Below are positions 45,985-56,252 of a stretch of DNA of 64,000 nucleotides, piece by piece; position 1 is the first letter of the stretch, and each line of letters starts with the position of its first letter. This DNA comes from Agelas oroides (lineage: Eukaryota > Porifera > Demospongiae > Agelasida > Agelasidae): positions 14,383,011-14,447,010 of the forward strand of contig OX422185.1 in NCBI GenBank assembly GCA_949130485.1, in the 5' to 3' direction. The notes beneath the pieces are model-generated. The model ran no database searches. It was given only the letters and a program-made list of their open reading frames with translations, and had not been told where the DNA came from. Both the position numbers and the translations under genes were made by a program.

Positions 45985-48900
45985 ATGGCCTCGGGTGAGT
46001 TTTAGATTGCAAGCATCACAACTAAATGACATTCAAATGATGCATACAACACTGAAAATTTGCATACACAGATCTAGATTTTGTCCAGAAATACCCGTAC
46101 CTGCAGAGGTACCACATGACAAAGACAATATGTGATCAACTTTTCAAGAAGGAAGATGTTACATGGGTTCTAAGTACCACACCATGCAATGGTTTCTATG
46201 CTAACCTACTTTGCTACCAAAGGTCTCACTATCCAAGTCTAACTAACAGGGAGGTAGGCATGCTGCTATCGAAGATCGACCCTCATTTGGCAGCAACTGT
46301 AAACATCAGGAGGCCGGAAAATGTCTTCAAGAAAATCCACCGACTTTCCTTGAGGAAGAAAGACATGGATGCGTTGGTGACATATACACCCAAAAATATA
46401 CCAAGTAAGATAATAATGCACAAATGTAAGTACTGTAAATTACATGTGTAGCTCTGACATAACAAATAAAAACTGTGGGCTCAAGCTGTTGTCCTTTTCC
46501 CTACATAGCTGGCACACCAACAGAGAGTCCACAGGCAAGCACTGATAATGCTGCCCAGTCAAGGCAGCTGCTAGAAATTGAACAATTAGTGACACTTGAT
46601 TACAGTGCACTTACCACAGCACAGTCAGTCATCAAACCTGCTCGTAGGATGCGTTCTTATGATCGCAGACATGTGAATAAAAGAGAGGCTAGGGCAAAAA
46701 CTAGGTACATGAAATTGAACAAAAAGCACAAACAACTACAGGTTAGTTATCAGGAGCTCAAAAAGGAATGCAAGCAACAACAAACACAAATCAAGTTCCT
46801 TAAAGCACAACTAGTGAAGACACGTGCTTCACTGAGCCAAAAAATGGCTTTAAATCGTAAAAACTTAAAAAGAATTGGTACCTTAAAGTGCACTGCCAAA
46901 AATAAGGCACATAAAATTTCTCAACAGGCTTCAGACCAACTGCATCAAACACAGCAAAACCTAATTGCCGAAAAACACACGGTGAAATTTATGACAGAGA
47001 AAATGCAGGAACTTGATGGAGAATACTGTGAACTAGAAGAAAAGTACAAAGAAGCAAAAAGCAAGGTGGAGGAATTCTTGGAAGGACACAAATACATTCC
47101 AAAGACGAAAGAAGGACAGAAGTTCACAAACGACATCAGAACACTATACTACCGCTTATTAGCTGAACAAATTCCCCCCAGAAAAATAGAAAAAAGTATA
47201 AAAATAGTTTTAGAAACCATGTGCCCAAACATTGATGCAGAGAAGTTAAAGCTACCCAAAACAAGCTTAGCAAGCAAAATGCGTTCATGTGAACTTCCAA
47301 CAGTGTCTAAAGCACACCAAGCCTCCATTCTGTCTCAGGCAGAAAATTATCATGTTAACTCAGATGGCACTACCTACAATCAAAAGAAAGTGCAAGGATT
47401 TTTGATAAATGGACTTACACTTAGTGTAGCTGATGTTAGTGATGGAACAGCTCAAGCTGCTATTGATAGCCTAGACTGGCAGTTCAAAGTTATCAGGGAG
47501 GTTGGAAAGGACCTGGGTATTGAAGGTGCTGACACAATTGGATGGAGATTGATACACTCTGTAATGTCAGATCAAGCTTCAACCCAGAAGGCATTTAATC
47601 GCCTAGTCAAGGAGCGAGCTGACCTTGAAACGCAAGAGAGAGGGTTGCTGGAAACCAATGAGAGTGGACGGTCTATTCTTGAAACATTCTGTGGAATGCA
47701 CCTAGGAGTGAATCTTCGAACAGCTGAGGTACATAATCTGTAGTAGGAAATTAGGGGAGGAGCCTGCAGACTAATTGACCATAGAGACACTTAGCATGTA
47801 CTGTTACTTTCAACATCCTTTGAACACCCATATTAGTATGCATTTCTTTTACATGTAAAGTCGGTCTGTGCCCAGACCCCACCCTCTCACGAAGACAAAA
47901 TTAATGGTCTCGTGAACCTAGTTAAATTTCTTGGGCTAGCATGCACTTTGAAACTAGTGTAGCCTAACAAGATTCAGAACATTTTGTGACGCACTAGTCT
48001 ATCAAGCTAAACCATCTATCATCGTCCAGTGGTCTTTACCACTTTTTAATAAGAAATTCAACTTTGTTCAGCAGATCATTTCTCCTTGAGAGGTGCATGT
48101 GGTTGAGGCACAAGACTACATTCAAAGGGAGTTGAAATCAACAGCGTGATGCCTTTTATTTTTTCAAAATTTGTAGGTCAGTGCTCTTTCCGACGGAGTT
48201 AAGGAATTGGGTGTGCCTGCTGCTGCAATAGACACTATTGTACACTCAGTGTGCAAATTACTCGGCCACCTCGGATCACAACCTGAGTACGGGAAAGGTG
48301 TCCGAGGATTTCCTGAATATCTAAAAGAACTACTTGAGGAGGTTGAAGAAGTGGGAGATGCAAGTGAAGAGGAAGACGAACTGAAAGCCACATTGTCTGT
48401 AAGGTTGTCTCGACAAGTAGGTAGCAGATACTTTGTAACATCTAGAAATGCTGGAAGAATTTTATGTCTAGCAAGGCGGGCAACCCAATTCCTTGAAGTG
48501 CTACAGGTCAGCAAGGAGTTAAATAACCTGGAGAGAGATGTTTTAAACTATTTAAAAACTCCCCATGTTCTGGCACTCCTTAAGGTAGACGGTTTAATTT
48601 ACGATCAGATATATGCTGATCTGATGATTTTAATGAAATCAACCAAGCTTGGCAAAATGTATCTAGATATGAATGTACATTACCTTGAACTTTCCCGACA
48701 CCTGGAGCTTCTTGGAAACAGCCCAAGACTACTGCTTGACCCATCAATCAAGGTGTTTCCATCTGAGCCACGGCTATATGGGGAAAACAGAAAACTGAAT
48801 CACAGAATCCACCAAAACTCACCCCAAATTCGATCACGCTTGTACAGTCATGATGACTTTGACGAATCATGTACATTCCCGCTAATTAAAAAAGCATCCG

Positions 48901-49775
48901 AACGCATGCTCGACAAGCTTAAGAACTACAAAGCGGAGCAGCTTCCTGGGGGGAAGCTATGGAACCCTGACACAGACACACGCAAAGCATTGGCAAAAAT
49001 TCAACCCACCAATGACCTTTGTGAGGGAATCCTTGGCCTCAATGACTGGCTTCAAAAGCGCACTGCCAATTTTAGCCAGAGAACGGTTTCTGGAATGGTG
49101 GAAGTATTAAAAAACTCCACCATGCCCTGGTTCTGGAAACAGAACAAAGATTTCAAGGATAAAATAATAATTCTGGCTAAAAAGAGGAGTAACCAGGTAA
49201 TAAGGGAGGAAAAGGAGTTATTAGAAGGACACAGGCGGAAGAGAAAAATGACGAGGAAGGCAGAAGAAGAAAAGGCAAGAGTGAAGCGGGCAAAACAAGC
49301 CCAAAAGCAAGAGGAGCTGTCTAAAATTGAAATCATCCCAAATATCACTGATTTGGAAGATGCACTCAGTAAGGCAGCAGGAGCAACACCAAAACAGATA
49401 GAGGCAGCGAAAATATATATCCTCAAACAACAGCTTGAGGTACGATTAAGTCTATGTGGAAAGCGCCTCACCTTGTCACACAAAGGGCGGAAAAAGACAT
49501 CTGAGGATCTTCTGAGAGAATTAACTGTACTGATTGAAGAAGAGGAAGAGAAAAGGCTGAAGGAGAGGGAATTACCAGAGGGTTTGAACGGTAGAAAAAT
49601 AAAGCACAAATTGAAGGACGATGCTACAGACATTGCGGAGTGGTATGATGGGGAAATAGTTGGCATGAGTGAAAATATCGTAACTATAGAATATGTAGGG
49701 TACACTGATACTTTTGAATGGGATAAAGTAGATATAGCAGAGGATATATTTAACAGTGATCTTATATTTTTGTAA
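45985..49775 (+). CDS. Four-exon DDE transposase-like protein with coiled coil and C-terminal small barrel
   Basis: Exons 45985-45994, 46072-46404, 46509-47728 and 48177-49775, all with GT/AG introns (GTGAGT, GTAAGA, GTACAT donors), join in frame (phases 1, 1, 0) to a 1053-residue protein, MASDLDFVQKYPYLQ onward. Residues about 5-115 form a compact N-terminal region; 178-308 are a Lys/Gln/Glu-rich coiled coil. A strand-like H-V-N-S-D-G-T-T (Asp 400) and V-M-S-D-Q-A-S-T (Asp 469) fit the first two acids of an RNase H-like core; F-C-G-M-H-L follows at about 508-513. After a helical region (522-790) N-D-L-C-E-G-I-L-G-L (Glu 804) is my candidate third acid, as in hAT-like enzymes with a large insertion. 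Residues 857-901 are basic coiled coil; 994-1043 (E-W-Y-D-G-E-I-V-G ... Y-V-G-Y-T-D-T-F-E-W) look like a Tudor/chromo-type barrel. No flanking TIR/TSD was found, so host domestication and a transposon are both open. Intact throughout. Catalysis is inference. Confidence 0.85.
47861..48118. mobile_element. TAGTC-family MITE in intron 3 of the DDE-type gene
   Basis: Left TCGGTCTGTGCCCAGACCCC, right GAGGCACAAGACTA, with the arm features of 33050-33322 (ATTTCTTGGGCTAGC, AGAAATTCAACTTTGTTCA). Flanks CATGTAAAG (47852-47860) and CATTCAAAG (48119-48127) match at 7 of 9. It makes up more than half of the intron and leaves the splice sites untouched. Confidence 0.8.
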
Positions 49776-50585
49776 GTAATTAATACTAGGATACTACCTC
49801 TTTTCCTGTACTGACTATATACTACATAAATCTATATACCTACTTTTTGTAGATCATCCTGATAAAGTAAACTGCGTAACAATACTAACATACCGACTCT
49901 GTGAGCCTCACAGGAAACTTTCACCAACTTGATGGTAGCCTAGACCAACTACTAGATGGTGTCACTTACTGAAACAGCCTGGACCAGACGCGTTCATGGT
50001 AGTCTTGGTGCGCCACATCCTCCTCCTTCGCTCCAAGGATCAATTCTTGGCCATATCAGGAGAATATAAGTCGCTCTGATGGTGAAAAGAAGCCGCGCTG
50101 GCATTTTTGTCTCGCCTTTCCACAATCGTCCACATCCAACTACCTCGGAACAACCTGGACCAAACTCAGCTTTTGTGGCAAAAAACACCAAAAAATGAAA
50201 GTAAGTATCTATCTCGGGCTCGACAGGCATTTTTGTCACGATTTGTAGGCCTACAACGAGGGAGACGGCCGACAAAAGTAGGAAATTTAGGTATCAATCG
50301 AAAGCTCTACGCACGCTGCATCGTTTTGTCATGTTTACGTAACGCTATTTAACACGTGAGAGGAAAAAAACAGGGAAACCCCCATGAATCCGAATTATGT
50401 GCGTGGGTGGACCGGGTTTTTCATCGTTGTTAGGCAAAACATTACGTGGCGACCGCTCGCGCGCCGCCTCAATTTATGACGTCATTTACGCCACTGAGGC
50501 TAGTGCAACCACCCATGTGCACTTTCTGGTGTGGCTAGTATTTCCCCTTCCTCCTCATAACCCCAGTATTGTGAAAGTACATCAG
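49776..50585. other. Downstream flank of the DDE-type gene, CpG-rich from 50000
   Basis: No canonical AATAAA in the first 200 bp after the stop. From 50000 to 50350 CpG is frequent and a good donor (ATGAAAGTAAGTATC at 50194-50208) follows an ATG, so a + strand first exon ending at 50199 is conceivable. An open frame upstream (L-P-R-N-N-L-D-Q-T-Q-L) also reaches it. Neither is convincing alone. Confidence 0.3.
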
Positions 50586-50594
50586 GGTCAACAT

Positions 50595-50932
50595 TAGTCT
50601 CGTCCGGACTCGTCGAAAAATAGGGTCTGGACACTTTCACTACGAAAACTGGGGCAAGTTTACATACGGCGGTCAGTAAATTGGGTAATTGTAGGTGTTA
50701 ATTACATTATCAGCTACCGGCAGCATTTGCTTTGGTGCCAAAAAATTTGCAAGCTGGCTATTTGTGATGACGCATAACGCAATTTACTTTACCTGAACAA
50801 TCTGATTGGTGCGACAACATGCCAATACGCTCGTATGATTACGCCCCAGTTTTACTAGTGAACATGTCCAGACCCTATTTTTCGACGAGTCCACAGGGCG
50901 CGTGCGAAAAATTAGGTCTGGGGACGAGACTA
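50595..50932. mobile_element. TAGTC-family MITE (TCGAC subfamily) with exact 9-bp TSD
   Basis: Starts TAGTCTCGTCCGGACTCGTC, then GAAAAATAGGGTCTGGACA; the right arm is GTCCAGACCCTATTTTTCGA ... GGGGACGAGACTA. Flanked on both sides by GGTCAACAT (50586-50594, 50933-50941), exact. Confidence 0.92.
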
Positions 50933-50941
50933 GGTCAACAT

Positions 50942-51080
50942 GTGTCATGTTAGCTCTGTAGTGTAATCTACAGCCAGTTCTGAGCCCAGGGCTATGATGG
51001 CCTCTCCTGTTTGAGTACACCATACACCTCTTGGTTAGTCAACAATGAAAGCTGGTGTAAGTCCAGTTACTAAGCCCACT
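50942..51080. repeat. Dispersed duplicate of 52530-52710
   Basis: Shares GAGTACACCATACACCTCT, GTTAGTCAACA, AAAGCTGGT/AAGGCTGGTC and AAGCCCACTGACT.ATT in order. Confidence 0.75.
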
Positions 51081-51332
51081 GACTCATTGTGAAAAGCGTT
51101 TCCTCCTCACTCCCATAGCACAAAGCAATGGCTGATACACAAGGCTTGAGAAAAGCCAGTGAATTAATCTAGATGAGTCTGCCGCCACTTGTTACTGAAA
51201 CAATGTTATTGCCATTTTGAATAGTCATGACCTTAAATAGTATCACACAAACCATGTGCTGAAATACGTAGTTTCAGCTCAGCTTGTGAGAATATGGATT
51301 ACTGCTCAAGTGAACTAGACATGAGACTTGTA

Positions 51333-51625
51333 GCCTCATCCCAGGCCCACCCAAAATTTTGGGAAAAGGGCCTGGTCACAATTACAAAATTTCTTGTATG
51401 TGCTGAGTCAGTGTATTATTTAGCAATTATGTGATCATGTTGTGGCCAGCTACTGTTGACATTCTGTGAAGAGTGTGGTAGCCTCATTCTCATTCTCAAA
51501 TGGTCTTGGAATGAGGCTACTACTTTCACGTGGTCAAGAATTTCGTAATTAGTAATGGAGGAATGTGATTCATCTACCCCAAATTCCTGATTTTTTGGAT
51601 GGGGCCTGGGGACAAGGCTTATGAA
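51333..51625. mobile_element. TAGCC-family MITE fragments
   Basis: Three TIR-like pieces in about 290 bp: TAGCCTCATCCCAGGCCCAC at 51333, a TAGCCTCATTCTCATTCTC / GGAATGAGGCTA hairpin at 51479-51520, and GGGGCCTGGGGACAAGGCTT at 51600-51619. Probably nested or rearranged copies. Confidence 0.55.
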
Positions 51626-51629
51626 ACAT

Positions 51630-52480
51630 GTAATTTTTGCACTAGATACACAGGTATACATATAAATTAACATTGTGTAAGTGGAACTAATTGTGGACAT
51701 GGCTGTCAATTACTGTTAACATGCCAGTCTATATCATGAAACACAGAACAGATGATGTTTGCTCGCTACCAAACTTGTTTACAAGTTCAACTGAAGGGAA
51801 CATACGTATCTGGAAGAAACCACAGTCTCCTGGAAGACATATATGGATATTATTGATACACTATACACACTACAGAAGCAGCATCAACCAGTAGCTTTCT
51901 TCTTCTGACGTTAAGTAATCCACCAAGCCACATCCAATCGTTGTTTAGCATTCTTCTGTGGACAGTGCAAAGGTCACTTTTGGTTGAAACGCACAACCGC
52001 TGAAAGAGACAGGCCACACTTGGTTGTCCTACGTACATATAGCTGACCAAAGAGTCGTTCATGGGGATTTCAGGACGATATGGTCGTAGAGTACAATGTA
52101 GAAAGCCACAATACCTATTTCACATTTTCCAGTTATGCCCACTTCTGTTAGTCATGTGACCCTATGTTGCGATCACATGAAAATTGAATCCCATGCCTTA
52201 GTCGCCCTGAGTGGTATATGTGCATGGATGCAGCAGTGTCTATAAATGCATATGAGTCCCACTCTTAGCAAAAGTTCAGTGATATGGCACTTTGGTGATG
52301 CACTCGAAATATTCCACAGAATAATATTCAGTTTCTATCAGCGACTGTCACATATGATTTTTGTTAACCCACACACCAGCCCATATAAAGACCTGCAATG
52401 TGGAATGGTGGGTGCACCCACCCATGTGCATGCACTTGCAGGTATAATAACAGTACTGAACATGCCTAACATATAGACTA
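51630..52480. other. Gene-free stretch with a WD40-like fragment
   Basis: A + frame at about 51745-51825 reads L-P-N-L-F-T-S-S-T-E-G-N-I-R-I-W-K-K, which looks like the end of a WD40 blade (G-x-I-R-I-W). No neighbouring blades were found, so it is at most a relic. Confidence 0.2.
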
Positions 52481-52529
52481 GTATCCCCCTCCTCCCCCAC
52501 TGTTAGATGGTACATCAATTTCAGAGTCT

Positions 52530-52710
52530 ACTGCCATGTCTCCTGTTACCTCAGTGGTAGAATCTACAGCTGCATGGTTCTGGGGCCAAGCCTATGATAG
52601 CCTGTCCAATTTGAGTACACCATACACCTCTGTCTTTGTTAGTCAACACAGAAGGCTGGTCGACGTAGGTCCAGCTACAAAGCCCACTGACTTATTGGTG
52701 CCCATATTTC
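52530..52710. repeat. Dispersed duplicate of 50942-51080
   Basis: See the partner entry. Confidence 0.75.
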
Positions 52711-54480
52711 ATGTACATACATTTACTTTGTTGTACCCATGTTTCATATGATTGTAGCTTGGGACATTCTGAATTAATTGGTTAAACTAACATGACCACA
52801 AGAATGTTATGTCGGGTAATTTAGGCCCACCGATGTATTAATAACTACAACACGCGGCAGCCAGTTTGGCTCTGAAACGGTAGCCTACATGGCCTATGCA
52901 CATCGCACAGGCTACTGCATGTACTATGGCTTGTGTGGTAGCGATAGTGACTTGTCTGGGTATGGAAGTACTGAGAACAGCGCATACTTTTTGGCATCAA
53001 ACAAGTTTATCCTAATTGTGCTAAAATGTTTGAGGCGGTGCATATAACAATTGTTACCCAACTATGAGGCACTTTTAAAACTTCTGGTTGGTCGGGTTAG
53101 TTCAAACAAACAATTAATTCAGAGTCGCCTTGTGTAAATACAGGAAGCTCACTCTTAAGAGATCTTGAGATAGTTTATGTTCACGTGCGCATGTCTGTGG
53201 ATCTTGTATAGTCTTATATCCCGACCCAACCGAGAAAGGAAAGGGTCTAGTGTCGAAGCCTTGTAATTGAACGTAAATGTAAAATTACGAATTTCTCAGT
53301 GTTGAAGAGTGAATTTTATACTGTCCCTTTGAACGGTATGATTGAAGTACTTGTTCTCGCTTCCACATTATTTCATAAACACTGGTCTGAAAGTTTATGG
53401 TTGTTGCTCTCAGTTTCTGGAGTGAACCCAAGGATTCAGGCTTGTGTCACCTGAACTCTTTCCTCATGAGACTGAGAGGGTGGAGTACAAGACTAGAACA
53501 TGTACTAGCTACTCCATCTTCACAACACTCATGCAGATGGGTTAAGGCAGTCTCTGGTTGTGGACAAGTGTAGTTCAGAGTGCTGACCACAGAAAGTTAA
53601 TATTGCAGACAGGAAGCACACTACCACTTTATTGTATTGTGTTTGATGATGTAAACAAACAAATTGGTTTCCATGGAAATGTCCCACCCTCTCAACCAAG
53701 GTGCACTAATTAACACTGCCTTAATTGTATTTCAGTGAACAATATCCTTTGTAAGTTAGCATTCTAGTTACTGTTTGAATGCTTTTCATACGCAGAATTC
53801 AGAACTGGAGTATCAGCTGTAGTTCATGTCACAAATAACGCCTTCCAATACACCAAAATGGCAGCTAATCACAATTTTTACTAACTCTCCTGCTTTTCAA
53901 AAGAGGTGGAGACTGTCACTCCACTCAAATTATGAACAATGCATGACAGCTGTTGAACGCCATCCTACTTATCAATACTAGACACCAACTTCTCTCAAAT
54001 TCGGCACTGCATTGGGTATCATTGTACAAGCTTGATTGAGCCTTTTGTATGTCTCCTCTCTGTACCATTTGTAGCCATTCTGTGAGTTAGACATGTCTAG
54101 TTCACAACCAGTGATAGCACAAAACTGTACAGTACATGGTAAAAGGTCATATCATAGCTAAGAAGCCTACACAAAGCAGCCACTCAGTTTCTGTAAATTT
54201 TAACACCACTTCCACAAATTACGCAATACCTTCACATACCTACTACGTAAATATCATGAATGATACATTCGGAACCTGCCTGCCTTAACTTACCTGAGCA
54301 TTTGCTTCCCACTCAGGGTAGCTGAGGCCTGGGTCAGTTAAGTATGGCATTAATTGTATGTGTGGTGTGTGTTTGCCTATGGCATCAGCACATGATGTAA
54401 GTGAAGATTGTTTACGCTTGTGCAATATGTGCAAGGGTGTGGTGACACAACTTATGTCACTAATCGATTTCCTCTTTCAC
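52711..54480. other. Gene-free stretch
   Basis: About 1.8 kb with no exon, repeat or element that I can support. Confidence 0.4.
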
Positions 54481-54485
54481 TACAA

Positions 54486-54535
54486 GAGCGCATGATGATG
54501 TCATTTTTTATTTCATCATCATGCACTCTTGGCTT
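54486..54535. mobile_element. Minimal foldback relic of element E
   Basis: CAAGAGCGCATGATGATGTC ... ATCATCATGCACTCTTG: the two terminal arms of element E (8076-8631) placed back to back with almost no centre. Confidence 0.75.
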
Positions 54536-54738
54536 CTATGGCAGTCTGTATGATTACATCATGTAGCACTAATTGCTACCTCACGCATGTCACTGATTAC
54601 TAGCTTCTGAACACACACTCCCTCTGCCAGTCTCTTGAGGGGCTGTTTGTCTTGTTGAGTATATACCTTCTCCAAGTAATTTCACTATCTATGGTGATGT
54701 ATGATTAGTCATATATGTTAGAATGGTGGCGTTAAAGT

Positions 54739-55348
54739 TAGCCTCATTCCCAGGCCTTCCCTGGCTCCAGTTTTTGATCGCTTGCAGTATGCAAAAACAG
54801 AGGGAGAAGGCCTGGTGAATCTTACCACGTGATCCACGGCACAGGCGTCACATGTCGTCGTGCTTGTATATGTATAGCTGTGCTTTGGAGAAGACCGATC
54901 TTGCATTCTGCACTAGTTACGAAGACCAGACAAGTACCGACGGAGAACAACATCAAGCGTACAAAACATATCCAAGCTAGAAGGAATAGCTCTGAAGGGT
55001 TGCCGGACGACAAGTGTAAAATATCCGCAACGACAAAATTTTGCTAACGTAGTGAAAAAGAAGCCGCTTTTGGATTTGTAACGCTTGCAGAGGAACCATC
55101 CTTCAGTGATTCTGCTTCAGACTCGGTTGTGTTCTAGAGGTAGGACTTGTCTCTTGGCGCTGAAACTTGTCTTGTTTCTCCAGCTTCTCTCTAGCTGGAG
55201 ATATAAATAGGAATATGTCTTCGTGTCTAGAACCTGTGACGTCATGTGTGCCGTGGATCACGTAAGATTCACCAGGCCTTCTCCCTCCATTTTTGCATAC
55301 TGCAAGCGATCAAAAACTGGAGCCAGGGAAGGCCTGGGAACGAGGCTA
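54739..55348. mobile_element. TAGCC-family MITE, very long arms
   Basis: Arms of about 110 bp, nearly perfect: TAGCCTCATTCCCAGGCCTT, CAGTTTTTGATCGCTTGCAG, GGCCTGGTGAATCTTACC, ATCCACGGCACA and their complements. Flanks GTTAAAGT and GTTAAAAT agree at 7 of 8, a slightly shifted or eroded target duplication. The high arm identity suggests a recent or conversion-maintained copy. Confidence 0.88.
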
Positions 55349-55570
55349 GTTAAAATCACTTCAACCATCCATCATAGTTTCTGCTCATGAGCCTGTTTGT
55401 TTGTTTATATTGATAATTGCTGCACTGCCCATTCCTGTCACATGACACAGATGATGTGATTAAGGTGTGGGTGGTAGGGTAAATCTTTCAGTTTCATAAT
55501 ATCAACAAGCCATTAAAACACAGAAACACTGCTGTATCAATGTATGGACAGTACTGATTGTGGCACACTA

Positions 55571-55937
55571 TAGTCCCATTCCGAGGTCCCACACAGCTTT
55601 CCACCACTTGCAGCAAGGAAAAGTGGGAGGGAGCCTGGTATCTTTCCTACCGTGAGCGGAATGAACAGCAACATTTTGTGTGTTGTTCAACTCAATATCA
55701 TGCTTAATGCTTTGTGTATGGCAGTCATCCCCCTCTAGCTAGACACCCTTTCTACCATCCTTTCTATCACTGTATTGTTCAACTCACTTAATGCTTTGTG
55801 TATGGCAGTCATCCCCCTCTAGCTAGACACCCTTTCTACCATCCTTTCTATCACTCACATGAGAAGAGGTTCCATGGCTTCTTCTGCTTTTCGTATTGCA
55901 AGCAACGAAAGCTGGACGTGGCCTGGGAATGAGGCTA
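55571..55937. mobile_element. TAGCC-family MITE with internal 80-bp duplication
   Basis: Left TAGTCCCATTCCGAGG, right GGCCTGGGAATGAGGCTA; arms are eroded (CAGCTTTCC / GAAAGCTGG, CTTGCAGCAAGG / ATTGCAAGCAACG). Inside, 55690-55855 holds two copies of a block with AATGCTTTGTGTATGGCAGT and CTAGCTAGACACCCTTTCTA. Confidence 0.7.
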
Positions 55938-56115
55938 GTTCACACTAGAGTATCTCAAATGGCCTGACCCACGGCTTAACAAAAGGTGCACTTCGCACGC
56001 AACAAGAATAATGGCGTGCCATTCTATACAGTTTTTGTTGTATATGTATAGTACATTGATACACTTTAGCAATGGGTCTGTACTGAGAATGACGTTCATA
56101 TTCTCTCCCACTCAG

Positions 56116-56199
56116 CCTCTGGCGCAATCAGCTCACAAACAGCAGTGTGAAAATATTATGTGAGCTCATCAAGACAGCAAAGTGTCTCAAGGAACTAGT
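56116..56199 (+). CDS. LRR exon 4
   Basis: An 84-nt exon between acceptor CCACTCAG (with TTCTCTCCC tract) and donor GTAAGTC. Encodes LWRNQLTNSSVKILCELIKT then AKCLKEL in the shared phase. It keeps the L-W-x-N-Q-L start and length but replaces the G-x-x-G-A core with T-N-S-S-V, a more divergent repeat. Lies 33 kb from LRR exon 3 with the DDE-type gene between them on the same strand, so it may belong to a separate LRR gene. The 33-bp minisatellite begins 54 bp after its donor. Confidence 0.75.
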
Positions 56200-56252
56200 G
56201 TAAGTCATGTTCTGATTGTGATCAGCTCCTAGTGACTATAACTACATATTAG

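Noticed and set aside
49052-49705. 217-codon minus-strand frame
   Set aside because: Antisense shadow of exon 4 of the DDE-type gene, with Ser/Phe-rich composition typical of the complement of Lys/Glu-rich coding sequence.
51745-51895. WD40-like blade end (GNIRIWKK)
   Set aside because: A single partial motif without neighbouring blades or clear splice sites.
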